Source: Erythrocercus mccallii
Lineage: Eukaryota > Chordata > Aves > Passeriformes > Dicruridae
Assembly (NCBI GenBank): GCA_013397435.1
Contig: VZRG01001982.1
Coordinates: 1-64,000, forward strand
Reading direction: 5' to 3'
Length of the DNA: 64,000 bases
Each line of letters opens with the position of its first letter. The stretch's first letter is position 1. Below are positions 1 through 10,292 of the stretch, piece by piece. The notes under the pieces were generated by a model. It was not told the origin of the DNA. It searched no databases and was given only the letters and a program-made list of their open reading frames with translations. The translations under genes were made by a program, and so were the position numbers.

Positions 1-56
1 CATGTTTTGTGTTTTAAATTTTATAGTAACCTTAAAGTAGTACTGTTAAGAGTTAA

Positions 57-1934
57 ATGTATTCAATGAGCATAATGGCTAAGAATCAGAGGTATTACCA
101 TTCTCTCACAAGGCATTACTTAACAGGGACCAAATTTGAGGAAGTAGGGGTGGGTATAAGTGGACCGGGCACAACATCGCAGGTACCCCGTGAAAGGTTC
201 CGAATCCAAGAGGCAAGGCTGAGTGAGACCCGAGGGGTTCGTATCAGACTCTTGGAAAGGCTGATAATGGCTGGATTGCTAATCCAACTGTCAGAAGGAG
301 CGTGTACCAAATGTTATCAGCCCATATATGACGGGGAAATCCTGCAGTCACTGATACAGGTCCACACCCACATCAACCCTACCTGTTTAGACAAAACCAC
401 ACTTTCCACCTCCCAGGAAGACGGAAAGAAATACTGGATGGCTAAAAATGCTGCCAAATTTAGACAGCGCCTGGTTGGGGAATGCCCTGTCAGAGAATGG
501 ATTTGTTTTGAAGAGTTAAATAATGTATACAGAGTGGCAGACCTCATAAAAGAAAAACCTGTGATCAGAAAAAAAGGTGAAATAAGTGAACCTATAGAAA
601 AGAATTTGTTTACTGATCTTATGGAAAAGACTAGCCATGAATTAAACCTGACAAGTTGCTGGATCTGTGGAAGCACTCAAATGGCTGATGTATGGCCTTG
701 GGAAGGAATTAGCTTGTCACCAGTCGATATTCTTGGGTGGAAACAGATGAGACAGGAACCTTCTGAAGGAGGAGAAAGACCAAAGGAACAATGGGATTTG
801 AAGTCTGTTGTAATAGGAGAAGAGTGTATAAGGAGAACAGGTAGTAAATATCGGACTTTTGTGGGGAGAATGCCTTGCAAGGGGTATCTCGTAGTAAAAG
901 AGTCAACCAAAGAGTGGGTTCCTGGGAAGCCAGAGACATTTTGGTCAATTAGGAAAAGATCCTGGTGTATGTATCATGAGAACTATCAACTACACGAATG
1001 TACGGAAAGAGGTATTGACATCAACCCCTTCTGGGAAATTAAAGAAATCTCTAGGTACTGGGAGCACCCATTTGACACACTAGACACTTTTTGGAAAGCA
1101 CCAAAACATCTGTTTTGGGTTTGTGGTAATAGAGCTTATACACACCTACCTGGAGACTGGTCTGGTAGCTGCACTATAGGTATTATCAAACCAGCCTTTT
1201 TCCTGCTCCCACGTGAATCAAAAAACCACCTAGGCATCCCTCTTTACGACACCTTAGGAGAAAACTATCGCAGGAAGAGGACCATAATCGATATGGGGAG
1301 TGAACAAAGTTGGAAAGGGACGGCGTGGACTCCAGAAAAGATCATAAAAACCTACGGGCCAGCAACATGGGCACAGGACGGGTCCTGGGGGTACCGAACA
1401 CCAATTTATACGTTGAACCACATAATTCGGCTCCAAGCAGTAATAGAAATCATTTCAAATAAAACAGCATTGGCATTGGATTATATTAGTAACCAACTGG
1501 CCCAAACTAGGGCAGTGGTGTACCAAATTAGATTAGCAGTGGATTATTTATTGGCAAATGAAGGTGGAATCTGTGGAAAATTTAATTCCTCAGAATGTTG
1601 TTTAGAAATTGATGACAAAAGTGAAGTAATTCGGAATATTTTAAAATAAATTAGGAAAATAGCATATGTTGGTACCCAAGAATGGAAACCTCTTATGTCC
1701 ATGGACTGGTGGGACAGTTTTTGGTCCCTCAAAAGAGCATGGTGGAAAAAGGTAATTTTCATAGTGGGCACTACACTAGCCAGCCTCCTTCTCCTCCCTT
1801 GCATCCTTCCTTGTCTCATTCGCATGGTAACAGCGACCGTCCAAGACAGTCTCCAAACTTTTAATAAGCCCACACATATGATGAAATTAGAAACAGAAGA
1901 AGAAACTGAACTTGATACAGCAGAGCAGATATAA
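57..1934 (+). pseudogene. env: Endogenous retrovirus envelope (env), gamma-type, interrupted by one in-frame stop
   Basis: Retroviral surface/transmembrane envelope glycoprotein remnant. The first ATG follows an in-frame stop at 54-56 and opens 530 codons. Visible marks: a hydrophobic stretch after an Arg-rich run at residues about 62-82, which may be the signal peptide; a CWIC (CXXC) motif at residues 201-204, as in covalently linked gamma-type SU subunits; a furin-like RRKR at 405-408 marking the SU/TM boundary; and an immunosuppressive-domain-like helix ending in Cys506-(7 residues)-Cys514-Cys515. A TAA at 1647-1649 breaks the frame. The same frame then stays open to 1934 and holds the membrane span (about 1752-1829) and a short acidic tail, so no frameshift is needed. 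No gag or pol precedes it because the window begins here. A TM-less, secreted-like product is conceivable. The family call rests on motif order and the following polypurine tract and LTR; I cannot name the exact ERV family. Confidence 0.88.
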
Positions 1935-2022
1935 AAGCAATTTAAGAACCAGAGAAAAGAAGAAAATATGCTTCCATAGAGTGAATAACAAAGGTTGATG
2001 CGGGCAAGAGCACGATCAAATA

Positions 2023-2036
2023 AAAAGAGGGGGGAC
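2023..2036 (+). other. Polypurine tract of the env-bearing provirus
   Basis: A run of A then G bases lies about 90 bases after the end of the env frame and directly before a TG dinucleotide at 2037. This is where the plus-strand primer for reverse transcription sits in retroviruses, so it fixes the start of the 3' LTR. Confidence 0.75.
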
Positions 2037-2820
2037 TGTAAGAAATGAGGTTTAAGCAACTCCTAAATGTTAGAATTATAAGAGTAGAAGTTATTAGTTG
2101 TAGAGTTGTAAAGTTAAGGGCTAGTTTAAAAGTTGTAAGAATGTTAAAAGCTATCTTTATTTATTTCGTATTTTTTTACTTTTTTTTACTTTTACTTTTT
2201 ACTTACCTGTCCTGTTACTTCCCTGTTAGGTAGATCACTGCAATTTCCTTGGAATCGTAGCTCCCCCCCTCCCCCTTCCTTTCTCTGCCAGGTCTTTGAC
2301 GATTCTCCGCCCTGTTGCTCTGACTTGTTCATCAGAACTCTTTACACCACCTATACTCTGTCCACTCTCTGCCCACGCTGCCCTTTGCTCGTCGGCTGAC
2401 CCAAGGGCTGCCCAGTATGGAAATGAAGAATCCCATTATGCAATGCTTTCAAAAACAAACACTGGCCACTCTCCAAGACAATGGACCAAAGCAAAACAGA
2501 CTGAGAGAGTAAAAAAGTATAATATAACACTACTTGCAGACACCGCAGTAAAGCACAGTTCTGCAGCCTCCCTCTTGCCGGAATTTTAAAGGGACTTGAA
2601 AAGAAGAGACACCCCCAGACTGACTGAGCCGAACTGAGTTCTTGGAGACTCCCACGAGGGAGAAACTCCCACTTTGCAGCCCAGGCAGCAGAGTGAATGA
2701 CACCTCCTCCTCAGACGTGTAGCTCAGCGAGAGCAGTGGCGGCGTAAGTCACCCCTTGAGACCCCTCCTAAGAGCTGAATAAATAAAGGCAAAAAAAATT
2801 TTAAAAAAGGGAGTAAACAT
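2037..2820 (+). mobile_element. 3' LTR of the env-bearing ERV
   Basis: The LTR begins with TGTAAG right after the polypurine tract. It contains an AT-rich TATA-like stretch at 2518-2526 and two overlapping AATAAA signals at 2778-2787, the order expected for U3-R. The right edge is uncertain: a CA at 2818-2819 is a candidate end, but I see no clear target-site duplication. The short open frames inside are not genes. Confidence 0.6.
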
Positions 2821-3122
2821 TGTCTCCTGCCCATTTATAACAGCAGGTTGTCCATTTAAAAATGAAGGCAGACGATCTCTGTAATACATATTCCCTGGCA
2901 AAAGCACCAGTCACCGCCACCAGTTCAGAAATTATTTGATGATAATGAGATTTGGTAAATCACCAGAATAGGTTTTCCTGACCTAATAAATGTGGAAGAA
3001 GCTTCTGCAGTGGGAGATGAACTTCATTAAAATATTTTGAAAGGAATGAGGGCCTTGTCTTTAGAAACAAACTGTGGATCTGCTGGTAAATAAAGCTAGA
3101 TACTGAGACAGAAAAGAAACAA
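2821..3122 (+). other. Unassigned ERV-flanking DNA, including left copy of a direct repeat
   Basis: No gene is seen. The last 80 bases (about 3046-3122) closely match 3655-3735, so at least this part belongs to the internal 3' region of the ERV whose LTR lies at 3798-4053. The rest I cannot assign. Confidence 0.45.
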
Positions 3123-3125
3123 TGG
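3046..3125 (+). repeat. Direct repeat, copy A (pairs with 3655-3735)
   Basis: This copy and the one at 3655-3735 share long runs including CTAGATACTGAGA and GAAACAATG with scattered differences. The copies sit on either side of the antisense LTR. They probably represent a tandem duplication within the internal 3' end of an ERV. Confidence 0.75.
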
Positions 3126-3629
3126 GTAGGATTCTGTTGTGCATGCTCTCTGGGTGCTGTGAGAGCAGGGGCACAACAAGCATGGGGAGCAGATCAGCTC
3201 CTGCTGAACCTTTACTCACGCAGTGGGTTCAGGACCACAATCCACAACGTCACAGGCAAAGAATGCAAGGGAGACTCTTGCTCTCTGAGGTTCCAGGGTT
3301 TATTGCCACTGAAGGGGTCAGGGAGCGAAGAGCACTGGGGGCTGCTGTGCAGCGGCTTTTAAGGGGGGGTGGAACAGAGGGAGGTACGAAACATGGACCA
3401 ATGGGTTTCCCGCAGTATGGGGATTACAGAGGGTGGTGTGAAGGACAAGAACCAATGGGGTACACAAGGGGGTGGATACAAAGACTAAACACCAGTCACC
3501 TACTGAACAGCAGAGGAACTTCCAGAACAAGGGGTAGGGATTGACTGTGATGGACAGGTAAGGGAGGTTGGGTTACCTTTTGGAACCTACCATTGCTGGG
3601 GAAACAAAGGGGAACTGGAACATACTACA
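3123..3629 (-). mobile_element. Antisense LTR (solo) inserted in another ERV
   Basis: Read on the minus strand this segment begins TGTAGT, contains CCAAT-type boxes, a TATA-like TTAAAAG (plus coordinates 3356-3362) and about 60 bases later an AATAAA poly(A) signal (TTTATT on plus at 3299-3304), then a U5-like stretch ending in CCCA. This is the layout of a retroviral U3-R-U5. Both flanks carry sequence of the same other ERV, so it looks like a later insertion. Edges are estimates; no target-site duplication is clear. Open frames across it (for example 3122-3544) are incidental. Confidence 0.6.
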
Positions 3630-3654
3630 ACAGGATTCCACTGATTGATAAATA

Positions 3655-3735
3655 TAATGAGATTTTTCTTTACAAACAAACTGTAGGTCTGCTGATAAAT
3701 AAAACTAGATACTGAGAGATGAAAGAAACAATGTG
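3655..3735 (+). repeat. Direct repeat, copy B (pairs with 3046-3125)
   Basis: Second copy of the roughly 80-base repeat. It leads directly into the polypurine tract and LTR at 3780-4053. The GGA(A)TTCCACTGA element that follows this copy also occurs just right of the antisense LTR at about 3633-3645, which supports two tandem units. Confidence 0.75.
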
Positions 3736-3779
3736 AATAACCATAAATTCCATAAGGAATTCCACTGAGAGACACAAGG

Positions 3780-4053
3780 AAAAGACAAAGGGGGGATTAT
3801 ACATTAGAAGGGGGTCTTAGGTATTAGGCATTTCAAAAAGTCTGTACCTCTCAAGTACCTCAGCCAATGGGGAGAAAGAGGGACATACAGTCAGGAAATT
3901 AAGATAAAAAGGAGGCTGCATCCTCCCAGATTTTGAGAGACCCCGGGGAACTGCCCCATGGCCTCTTCCCTTTATTTGAATAAAGTTACAGGATTCCTCT
4001 GTCTCTTTGTTGGACATAAACCTCTGGTGTTTGTGGATTAATTTTCCTGATAA
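3780..4053 (+). mobile_element. Polypurine tract and LTR of a second ERV (ERVK-like)
   Basis: A purine run at 3780-3796 precedes the LTR, which I start at about 3798. It has a TATA-like AGATAAAAAGG at 3902-3912, AATAAA at 3979-3984 and a U5-like tail ending near CCTGATA at 4047-4053. The terminal dinucleotides appear mutated (TA rather than TG/CA). The U5 wording resembles ERVK-class LTRs common in passerines; that family call is from memory. Confidence 0.6.
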
Positions 4054-4862
4054 TTTGAAGCTAAATCACACATTCTTTTTAAACTTTTAAATAGGAATGC
4101 CACTAACCAGTTCTTAATCTAGACACAGAGATAAATCTTTTAAAAAAGGTTTTATACACTCCCATCCCTGGAGTTAAAGCTTGTCACTCACCTCTCCAGA
4201 TACTGCCTTACTGAAAGAAAGCAAAAGTAGGTTCTGCAGTTCATGTATTTTTAAACAAGAATAATCACTTGTAAAGAAAACCTGGTTTACATAAATTCTT
4301 CCTCTACCACAACTGTCCTATGGTACTGTGGTCCATGTTTTTCTGTAGGAACACTGCTTTGAATTTCAGCTCAATACTAATTGAAGGTGAGTTTTAGGTA
4401 TTAAAAACAGTATCAAGTTTCCATGGTTGTATGCAATCTAAGTAGAAACCTAATGTTAGGATTCCCCCCTACCCCCTCCCCCAGAGAATTTTCTCCCATT
4501 TGTTGTCTAAGATACAATAACGACCAGAACTTAAGAGAGACAAAAGAAGTGCCCCAGGTGGGGGAAAGGAGTGCAGCTGGCTGCAGACTCTTAGCCGCAG
4601 GCTTTTGTCTTGGGAAGGGCAACAATATCTGGAGCCTTTTGGCTGGTGGGTCAGGAGGCTGGGCTCAGCTCTTCTCTCTTGCTCTCAGGATCAGAGGGGA
4701 ACAGTCAAGTTGAGGGGGACTTTTTGCTGCCACTGTGGAGTCCAGCCTGCTTTCTTCCTTACTGAGGTGTGTGCCTCTGTTCGTAAGAACGGCCATTGAA
4801 GTGAGACCTTATTAACACCCAACCTGACTGGAAAGGACCCTCACCACTTGGGTGCCTCCAGG
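4054..4862. other. Intergenic DNA without recognised features
   Basis: I see no coding signal, RNA gene or clear mobile element here. The short open frames on both strands overlap each other and lack any family resemblance. Confidence 0.5.
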
Positions 4863-5711
4863 TGTGAAAAACAAGGTTCACTTTCTTAGAAAACTTGTAA
4901 GTTTAATAAAAAATTTAAAAATAGACAATCAGGAGACAGAAAATAAAGCAAATAAAGTTTCTCAGCTGAGGGTGCCTGGCAAAGAGCCAGCCAGCACACC
5001 TTACCCCCTCAGATCTTTTGTTTTAAGGATCTCTATGTGTCTAGGTTTAGAAGACAGGTATCCGCCACAGAAAGCTGGAGTTCCCTTGGAATGGAGAATG
5101 TAAACCCCCCTCCCTCCAAATTATTATAATTTTGCAATTAAGGGCTTTCAGGCAAAGACTTGGGAATAGGAATAACAGTTCCTTTACTAGGAATATTAAA
5201 AATACAAATGTAGTAGTACAAAAAGACAAGCAAACAAACACAAAAATCCTGGAAACCCTGACAGAGTCAGGAATACGACCTGACACCCTGTTGGTCAGGG
5301 TGTTTGGAAGCAGTCCTCCTGGAGAAACAGATGTGTTTCTGTTGGAGTAGAGATGATCCCGTTGAAAAAAGGTTCCAGTGGTGGTGAGATGGGTCCAATC
5401 CTCCTCTGGAATCCAGTGGAAAACAGGACGCCTGGTGTCCTGAGTCTCAGTTTTTATCTAGGTAGGAATGCTGCCCCCCCTCCACTGGGTGGAGCATCTC
5501 ACAGTGGAATGATGTAATGTGTCATGTCGTTGGTGAGCCTTAATGCCCCTTAGCAGAAGATATTCCCCCGAGGGAGGATGAGTGGTGAAAGAGATAAGAA
5601 ACACTGCCCCATCCAGTTTTAACAGCTAAGCCATTATCAGAAGGCATCTACCTGCCTTCCCCCAGAGTAACAAGAGATAAAGAAAAAACATTTCCCCAAC
5701 TGCTTTCAACA
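4863..5711 (-). mobile_element. Antisense ERVL-like LTR
   Basis: Read on the minus strand the segment starts TGTTGAAAGC and ends TTTTTCACA, forming short imperfect inverted terminal repeats with TG...CA ends. A TATA-like AGATAAAAACTGAG lies on the minus strand (plus coordinates about 5446-5459). The sequence resembles a very common passerine ERVL-type LTR, a call made from memory. I did not find a convincing AATAAA or a matching target-site duplication. Confidence 0.55.
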
Positions 5712-6621
5712 GAAGAAATAGAATACACATTTTTGGTTCCATAACCCAAGACACTATGTTACATATTCAATAGACCCTAATGCATTATTCAAACAGTCCT
5801 TTGAGTTCAGATGTTTTCTTGTTTTTGCCACCTCCCCAGCCTGTCCCATTTTACCAAATTAAAATTTTATTACTCCTTGTAGATAAAGTTCTTGTTGGTA
5901 CCTTTTAGTTGTTCTATGTCTTACTCTTCTGATACCAGGAGATCAATAAATTCCTTGTAGCTTTTGGTCCACCACTATTTTGATCTAGTCAATTTAGGAA
6001 TGTAGGAGGATCCTGCCCCTTACCTTTTGATAGGGGTTTGATTCAGTTTGGTCAACTGGTTTGACTGGTTTTAAATGTTACAAAAAGAGTCTTTACAACT
6101 CAAAAAGAAAATATACATTCATCACATTTCTAAACTCTGTTAGTAATAAAAGAAAATACAATAAAACTTTCCTACATATAGCATTCATTTTAATATTTGT
6201 GAAAAGCCAACTTTATAATATGCATTTATAACACGGGGAAAACCTGGGACCCCAAATCCTTCCCTCTTCTGGGAGGGTGCGTCTCCTGGCTACGTGCGGC
6301 AACTGCTACGGAGAAGCCTGCCTGCTGCTGCCCAGCCCACTGCTTTCTGCCACTGCCTTGGGCTTTTTTCTACACCCTCACCCAACACTCCGTGTCCATC
6401 CCACTCCTTGTGGTTCCTGCTAAGGCTGCGGAGTTTTCTGCTACATTTTGTTTGTCACCCTGGGTGTGCCCACCTCTAGAGTTCCAGCAAGTGCGTTGAG
6501 CTTCCTGCTACAGCCCATTTCTTCAACTGGAGGGGCACTGGGACCAGCTACCCCTGTGGGTTTTGTAGAAGTTATAGACGGGTAATTTGATGATTTGCTC
6601 TTGCAATTAAGAAATGAATAT
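5712..6621. other. Intergenic DNA; right part may be ERV internal remnant
   Basis: No intact gene is visible. The part from about 6240 to 6621 runs straight into the LTR at 6622 and may be the decayed 3' internal end of that element, but I see no polypurine tract or readable env. The rest I cannot assign. Confidence 0.4.
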
Positions 6622-7027
6622 TGTATGTTAAGAGAAATTTTACTGATGTATAGTTATGTTACTGCTTGTTGCTTGGATGTCCTCTTTTCTCCCCATAGTC
6701 CCCTTCCCCACTCTGTGTTGTTGCCATCGGACAAGCCTGGGTTGTGGGGGAAGGCTTGTTACTAGGAAGCGTGGCATGACAACATTTGACCTCAATCAAG
6801 TTGTAAGAAAGTAGTCTCCACCAATGGATGGCAAAGAAGTTGACTGACAGCCTTTGGGAGGAGCCAAGGCTATAAAAGGCAGAGCAGTCATTTTGTAGAT
6901 GAGCACATGGCAGAAGGCCACAAAACTCTAAGTGCTGTTCTTTTTCCTTATTCAGTCTTTTGCTGTAATTTGTTAAGGTTTCTAATAAAGCTTTGAAATT
7001 TTTAAAAGTGAGGTGTTGTTTCTCACA
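6622..7027 (+). mobile_element. Sense-orientation LTR with TATA box and poly(A) signal
   Basis: Starts near TGTATGTTAAG and ends near TCTCACA. It contains CCAAT (about 6820-6824), a perfect TATAAAAGG at 6871-6879, and AATAAA at 6984-6989, about 110 bases apart, followed by a GT-rich tail. This is a textbook U3-R-U5 order. It points toward MAPK8IP3, 3 kb downstream, so it could in principle start transcripts into the gene region. Confidence 0.65.
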
Positions 7028-9480
7028 TAAATAAAGCCCTTTTTCTCTCTGTCCTGCTGGCTGAGTCACCATCACCATGTGGAAAGGTGGCCTAGCTTGC
7101 GCTACAGCGCCCCCTGCAGCCACAGGGGTATTACCACACCTGCCCTGCCTGGACGGGAGCCACCAGCAACCCTGCTGGCTGTGACCAAAACTGCACCAAG
7201 GGGGAAGGTGCCTACAGCCCAGACAAGACTGTGGTTGGGTTTCTGTTTTTTTGTTGGTTGTTGCTGCCATTGTTGTTGTTTGTTTGCCTTGTTATACATA
7301 TATATATACATCTACTAGTAAAGAACTGTTATTCCTATTACCATATCTTTGCCTGAAAACCCTGTAATTTCAGAGGTATAATAATTTGGAGGGAATGGAA
7401 GGACCATTTTCTATTTCAAGGGAGGTTCCCACCTTCCTTGGCAGACACCTATCTTTCAAACCAAGCCACCTAAAAATACTTACTCTTTCACAAAGCAAAT
7501 CTCCAACTGTCCAAGGGAACAAAACGCAATAGTTAATTGGAGATCATATGTTTATTATGAAAGAATCCTGATTTTCCTTGCATAGTCTCAGTGTTTCTAT
7601 CCATTTCTCACTACATGTGCCCCTACTTGGCCTACTTGGAAAGTTAAGCTCTTCAGGAAAGGGACCTTGCACCCATAATACAATTGCATATCTATAGCAC
7701 AGTCAGTTTTTAGTTTGCTGTTAGTGCTAAGCAAATAACAATTCGAATACTAAACTCCTGTGCTAGATGCAATAAAACCCCCAAAGGGATAGAATAAGCA
7801 AATATTTTGCTTTTCAACTTTCATCTGGAAGTGGTATTTTAACTCTCACACATGGCAGCACCTAGCATTCTTGCCATTTCTTGACTCATCTCTAGAGTTG
7901 AAGTTATTTATGAATTTATAAATATAGGAAAGTATATGTTAATGTACAAAGTAAGTTAAGGCAATCACTGTCTTTCAGCAGGAGCTTTAACAACGTCACT
8001 GGACCTGAACCAGGATTCTGTTGTAGAAAAGAGGATGCAGTTCAGCTGATATCCCCGACCCCCAGGGATGCTTGCTAGACCTGTTTGGATTACAGTCAGA
8101 AGAGTGGGTAATGTCACGAGCTCATCAGTCTCTGTGGTTCAAAGGGCTTTAGTTTGTGTCACTTCCATTGTTTAAGTTTCTTATATATGTGGGCAAAATG
8201 CAAGAAAACTCTATAAATGTTTTTACATGCTCTCTATTTTACATGAAATTAGAAGTTCAGTGTAATATAGAATTAGTGAATAAGCCTTACCTCTTTGCCT
8301 GTCTTGCTTCTCTCTCTGTTCACCTATACATTTGCATTCATAATATTTTAAATGCAATCATGCATTTAATAAAGCATGCTCTTGTGTTTGTTGCTATCCC
8401 GCGTTTGTTGTGAATGATGGTACAACTCTTGGTCTATAAAGTTTCCCATACAAGACAGAGTGAATCAAGGCCCAACATGGGTGACTTGTTGGGTTTTAAA
8501 TTTTTGAGCAGGAGGTTCTTCATATTTATTTCACATTTGTTTCTTATCTCTACGCACTCAGTGCCTCTGATGTGCTTGGGCAGGCCTGTTCTGTGTGGAA
8601 ACATTTGAAAATCTGGCTGTTACATTCAGATGCCTCATGATCTACTGTTGATCCATCCTAACTAATTACGCCTCAGCCTCAATTATTGTAGCACCCTTCC
8701 AAGTGAACTACACCAATTTAATTCAGTACTATTCTATTCCATTCCATTCTGTCACAGTCCATTCCTTCCCATTCAATTCTCCCTTTTTTAGAGACAAATA
8801 TTTAAGTTTTTGCTATAAAAGCAGCTGTCTAAAAGCTGCTATGCTCTGCATCTATAGTCTATCAGCATGTAGTTAGCTATAATGATGTAACATAGAACAA
8901 AACAGTCATAAAACTTAAAATTCTTAATTACCGGTGAGATGTGATATTCCCATTGCAATCAGGGTTTCTGGGTAGACTTAAAGTTCTTTCCTTTTGTGCA
9001 ATAATGAAGCTTTTAGGGTCATTGATAGATTCACGACTTTGGAATTACACTCTTCTTCAGAGCTCTAAGCCAAACGAAGGTGTGGGGAGCCTTTTCCCAA
9101 ATCAATCCTTAATTTCTCTCTCCTGCCAGGCTGGTCTCAGTACAGAGAAGAATAATTCCTACTGTCTTTCTCCAGTTCTACAGCCCAAACGCAGCTGAGC
9201 CCAGGACGTGGCAGACTGAGTTCTGTGACACCGGCTGAAGGCGCTGGAGGCTGCCGACGGTATTGGAGCTCCTGCCCGTAATTTGGCGTGTGCTGCTGTT
9301 TTGGGAAATCTACTGATGAAATTCGGTGGTTGTGCTGGATTTTCTTTTAGGACTTCAGATGGCCAATTTGGCCCTCTGGCTTTCAGTTCATCCCCAAATG
9401 AAACAGGTCATTATCTGCTTTCTCTGTACTAACTACGGCTGCCTCATCTTGGAAGTGCAAATACTGCGGCTGTGACAGGT
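7028..9480. other. Upstream intergenic DNA of MAPK8IP3
   Basis: AT-rich DNA with no gene that I can support. It holds a short TA-rich simple repeat at about 7297-7312 and a degenerate ATTCC pentamer repeat at 8731-8780. The open frames at 8156-8608 and 8941-9198 have no recognisable family. Confidence 0.5.
8731..8780. repeat. Degenerate (ATTCC)n simple repeat
   Basis: Several ATTCC or ATTCT pentamers occur in tandem with interruptions across about 50 bases. Confidence 0.6.
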
Positions 9481-9910
9481 CTCTAACGCGCCTCCCAGAG
9501 CCAGTGAGCGTCCGAGATGCGGCGCCACTTGGGCATGCGCCGGTTCCTCCTCTGTGTCCCTGCGCCCGACGCCGCAGCGCGGGGCCTAGCGTGCGCCCAT
9601 CGCGCCTTGCGTAAGCCTCGGCGCGCGGCGCTTTGTCTGCCGCGGGGCTCGGGGGACGGGACCGGCCGCGGGCGGGCTCGCTCCCGGCGCGGTGTGCTGC
9701 GCGTGCGACTCGCCGCCACCGCCGCCGCTCGTGTCTCCAGTGCAAGAAGCACTGCGGCGCCGGCCCTGCTTTCAGCACGGGTAGCCCGCGCCACCGATCC
9801 AGCAGCTCTGGGCGGTGCCGCCGCGCTCCGCCCCGACCGGTGCCCGCCGATCGTGACGCGACGTGCGGGGCGGGGCAGCGCCCGGTGGCGGCGGCGTCAG
9901 CGGGGCGCGG

Positions 9911-9960
9911 AGCGGGGCCGAGCCGAGCCGAGCGGAGCGGGGCCGAGCCGAGCCGAGGGC
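9911..9960 (+). repeat. 25-bp tandem repeat in the 5' UTR
   Basis: A perfect 20-base match lies at 9911-9930 and 9936-9955, a period of 25 bases, built from GAGCC and GAGCGG units. It ends 15 bases before the start codon. It is G-rich on the + strand and could form stable mRNA structure. Confidence 0.85.
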
Positions 9961-9974
9961 TGTCGGCCGGCAGG

Positions 9975-10292
9975 ATGCTGGAGATCCAGCTGGACGATGG
10001 CGGCGTGGGGGGGTACCCGGGCGATGATTACTGCTCGGGGTCGGTGATGTCGGAGCGGGTCTCGGGCCTCGCCAACAGTATCTACCGCGAGTTCGAGCGG
10101 CTGATCCACTGCTACGACGAGGAGGTGGTGAAGGAGCTGATGCCGCTGGTGGTGACGGTGTTGGAGAACCTGGACTCGGTGCTCACCGACAACCAGGAGC
10201 ACGAGGTGGAGCTGGAGCTGCTGCGGGAGGACAACGAGCAGCTGCTCACGCAGTACGAGCGGGAGAAGGCGCTGCGCAAGCAGGCCGAGGAG
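9975..10292 (+). CDS. MAPK8IP3: MAPK8IP3 exon 1: start codon and RH1 domain
   Basis: Encodes residues 1-106 and ends in phase 0 at GAG|GTGCGT. The ATG at 9975 is chosen because it is the only ATG in frame before the conserved MSERVSGLA segment and has A at -3; the frame is open upstream to 9633 but without ATG. The acidic Gly-rich N-terminus precedes the RH1 helices (IYREFERLIHCYDEEVVKEL), which in this family contact dynein light intermediate chain. Tyr94 lies in the start of the coiled coil. Confidence 0.96.

Noticed and set aside
3122..3544. 140-codon frame
   Set aside because: It lies within an antisense LTR that carries its own TATA-like and poly(A) signals.
6659..7270. 203-codon minus-strand frame
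   Set aside because: Runs antisense through a complete-looking LTR and shows no family features.
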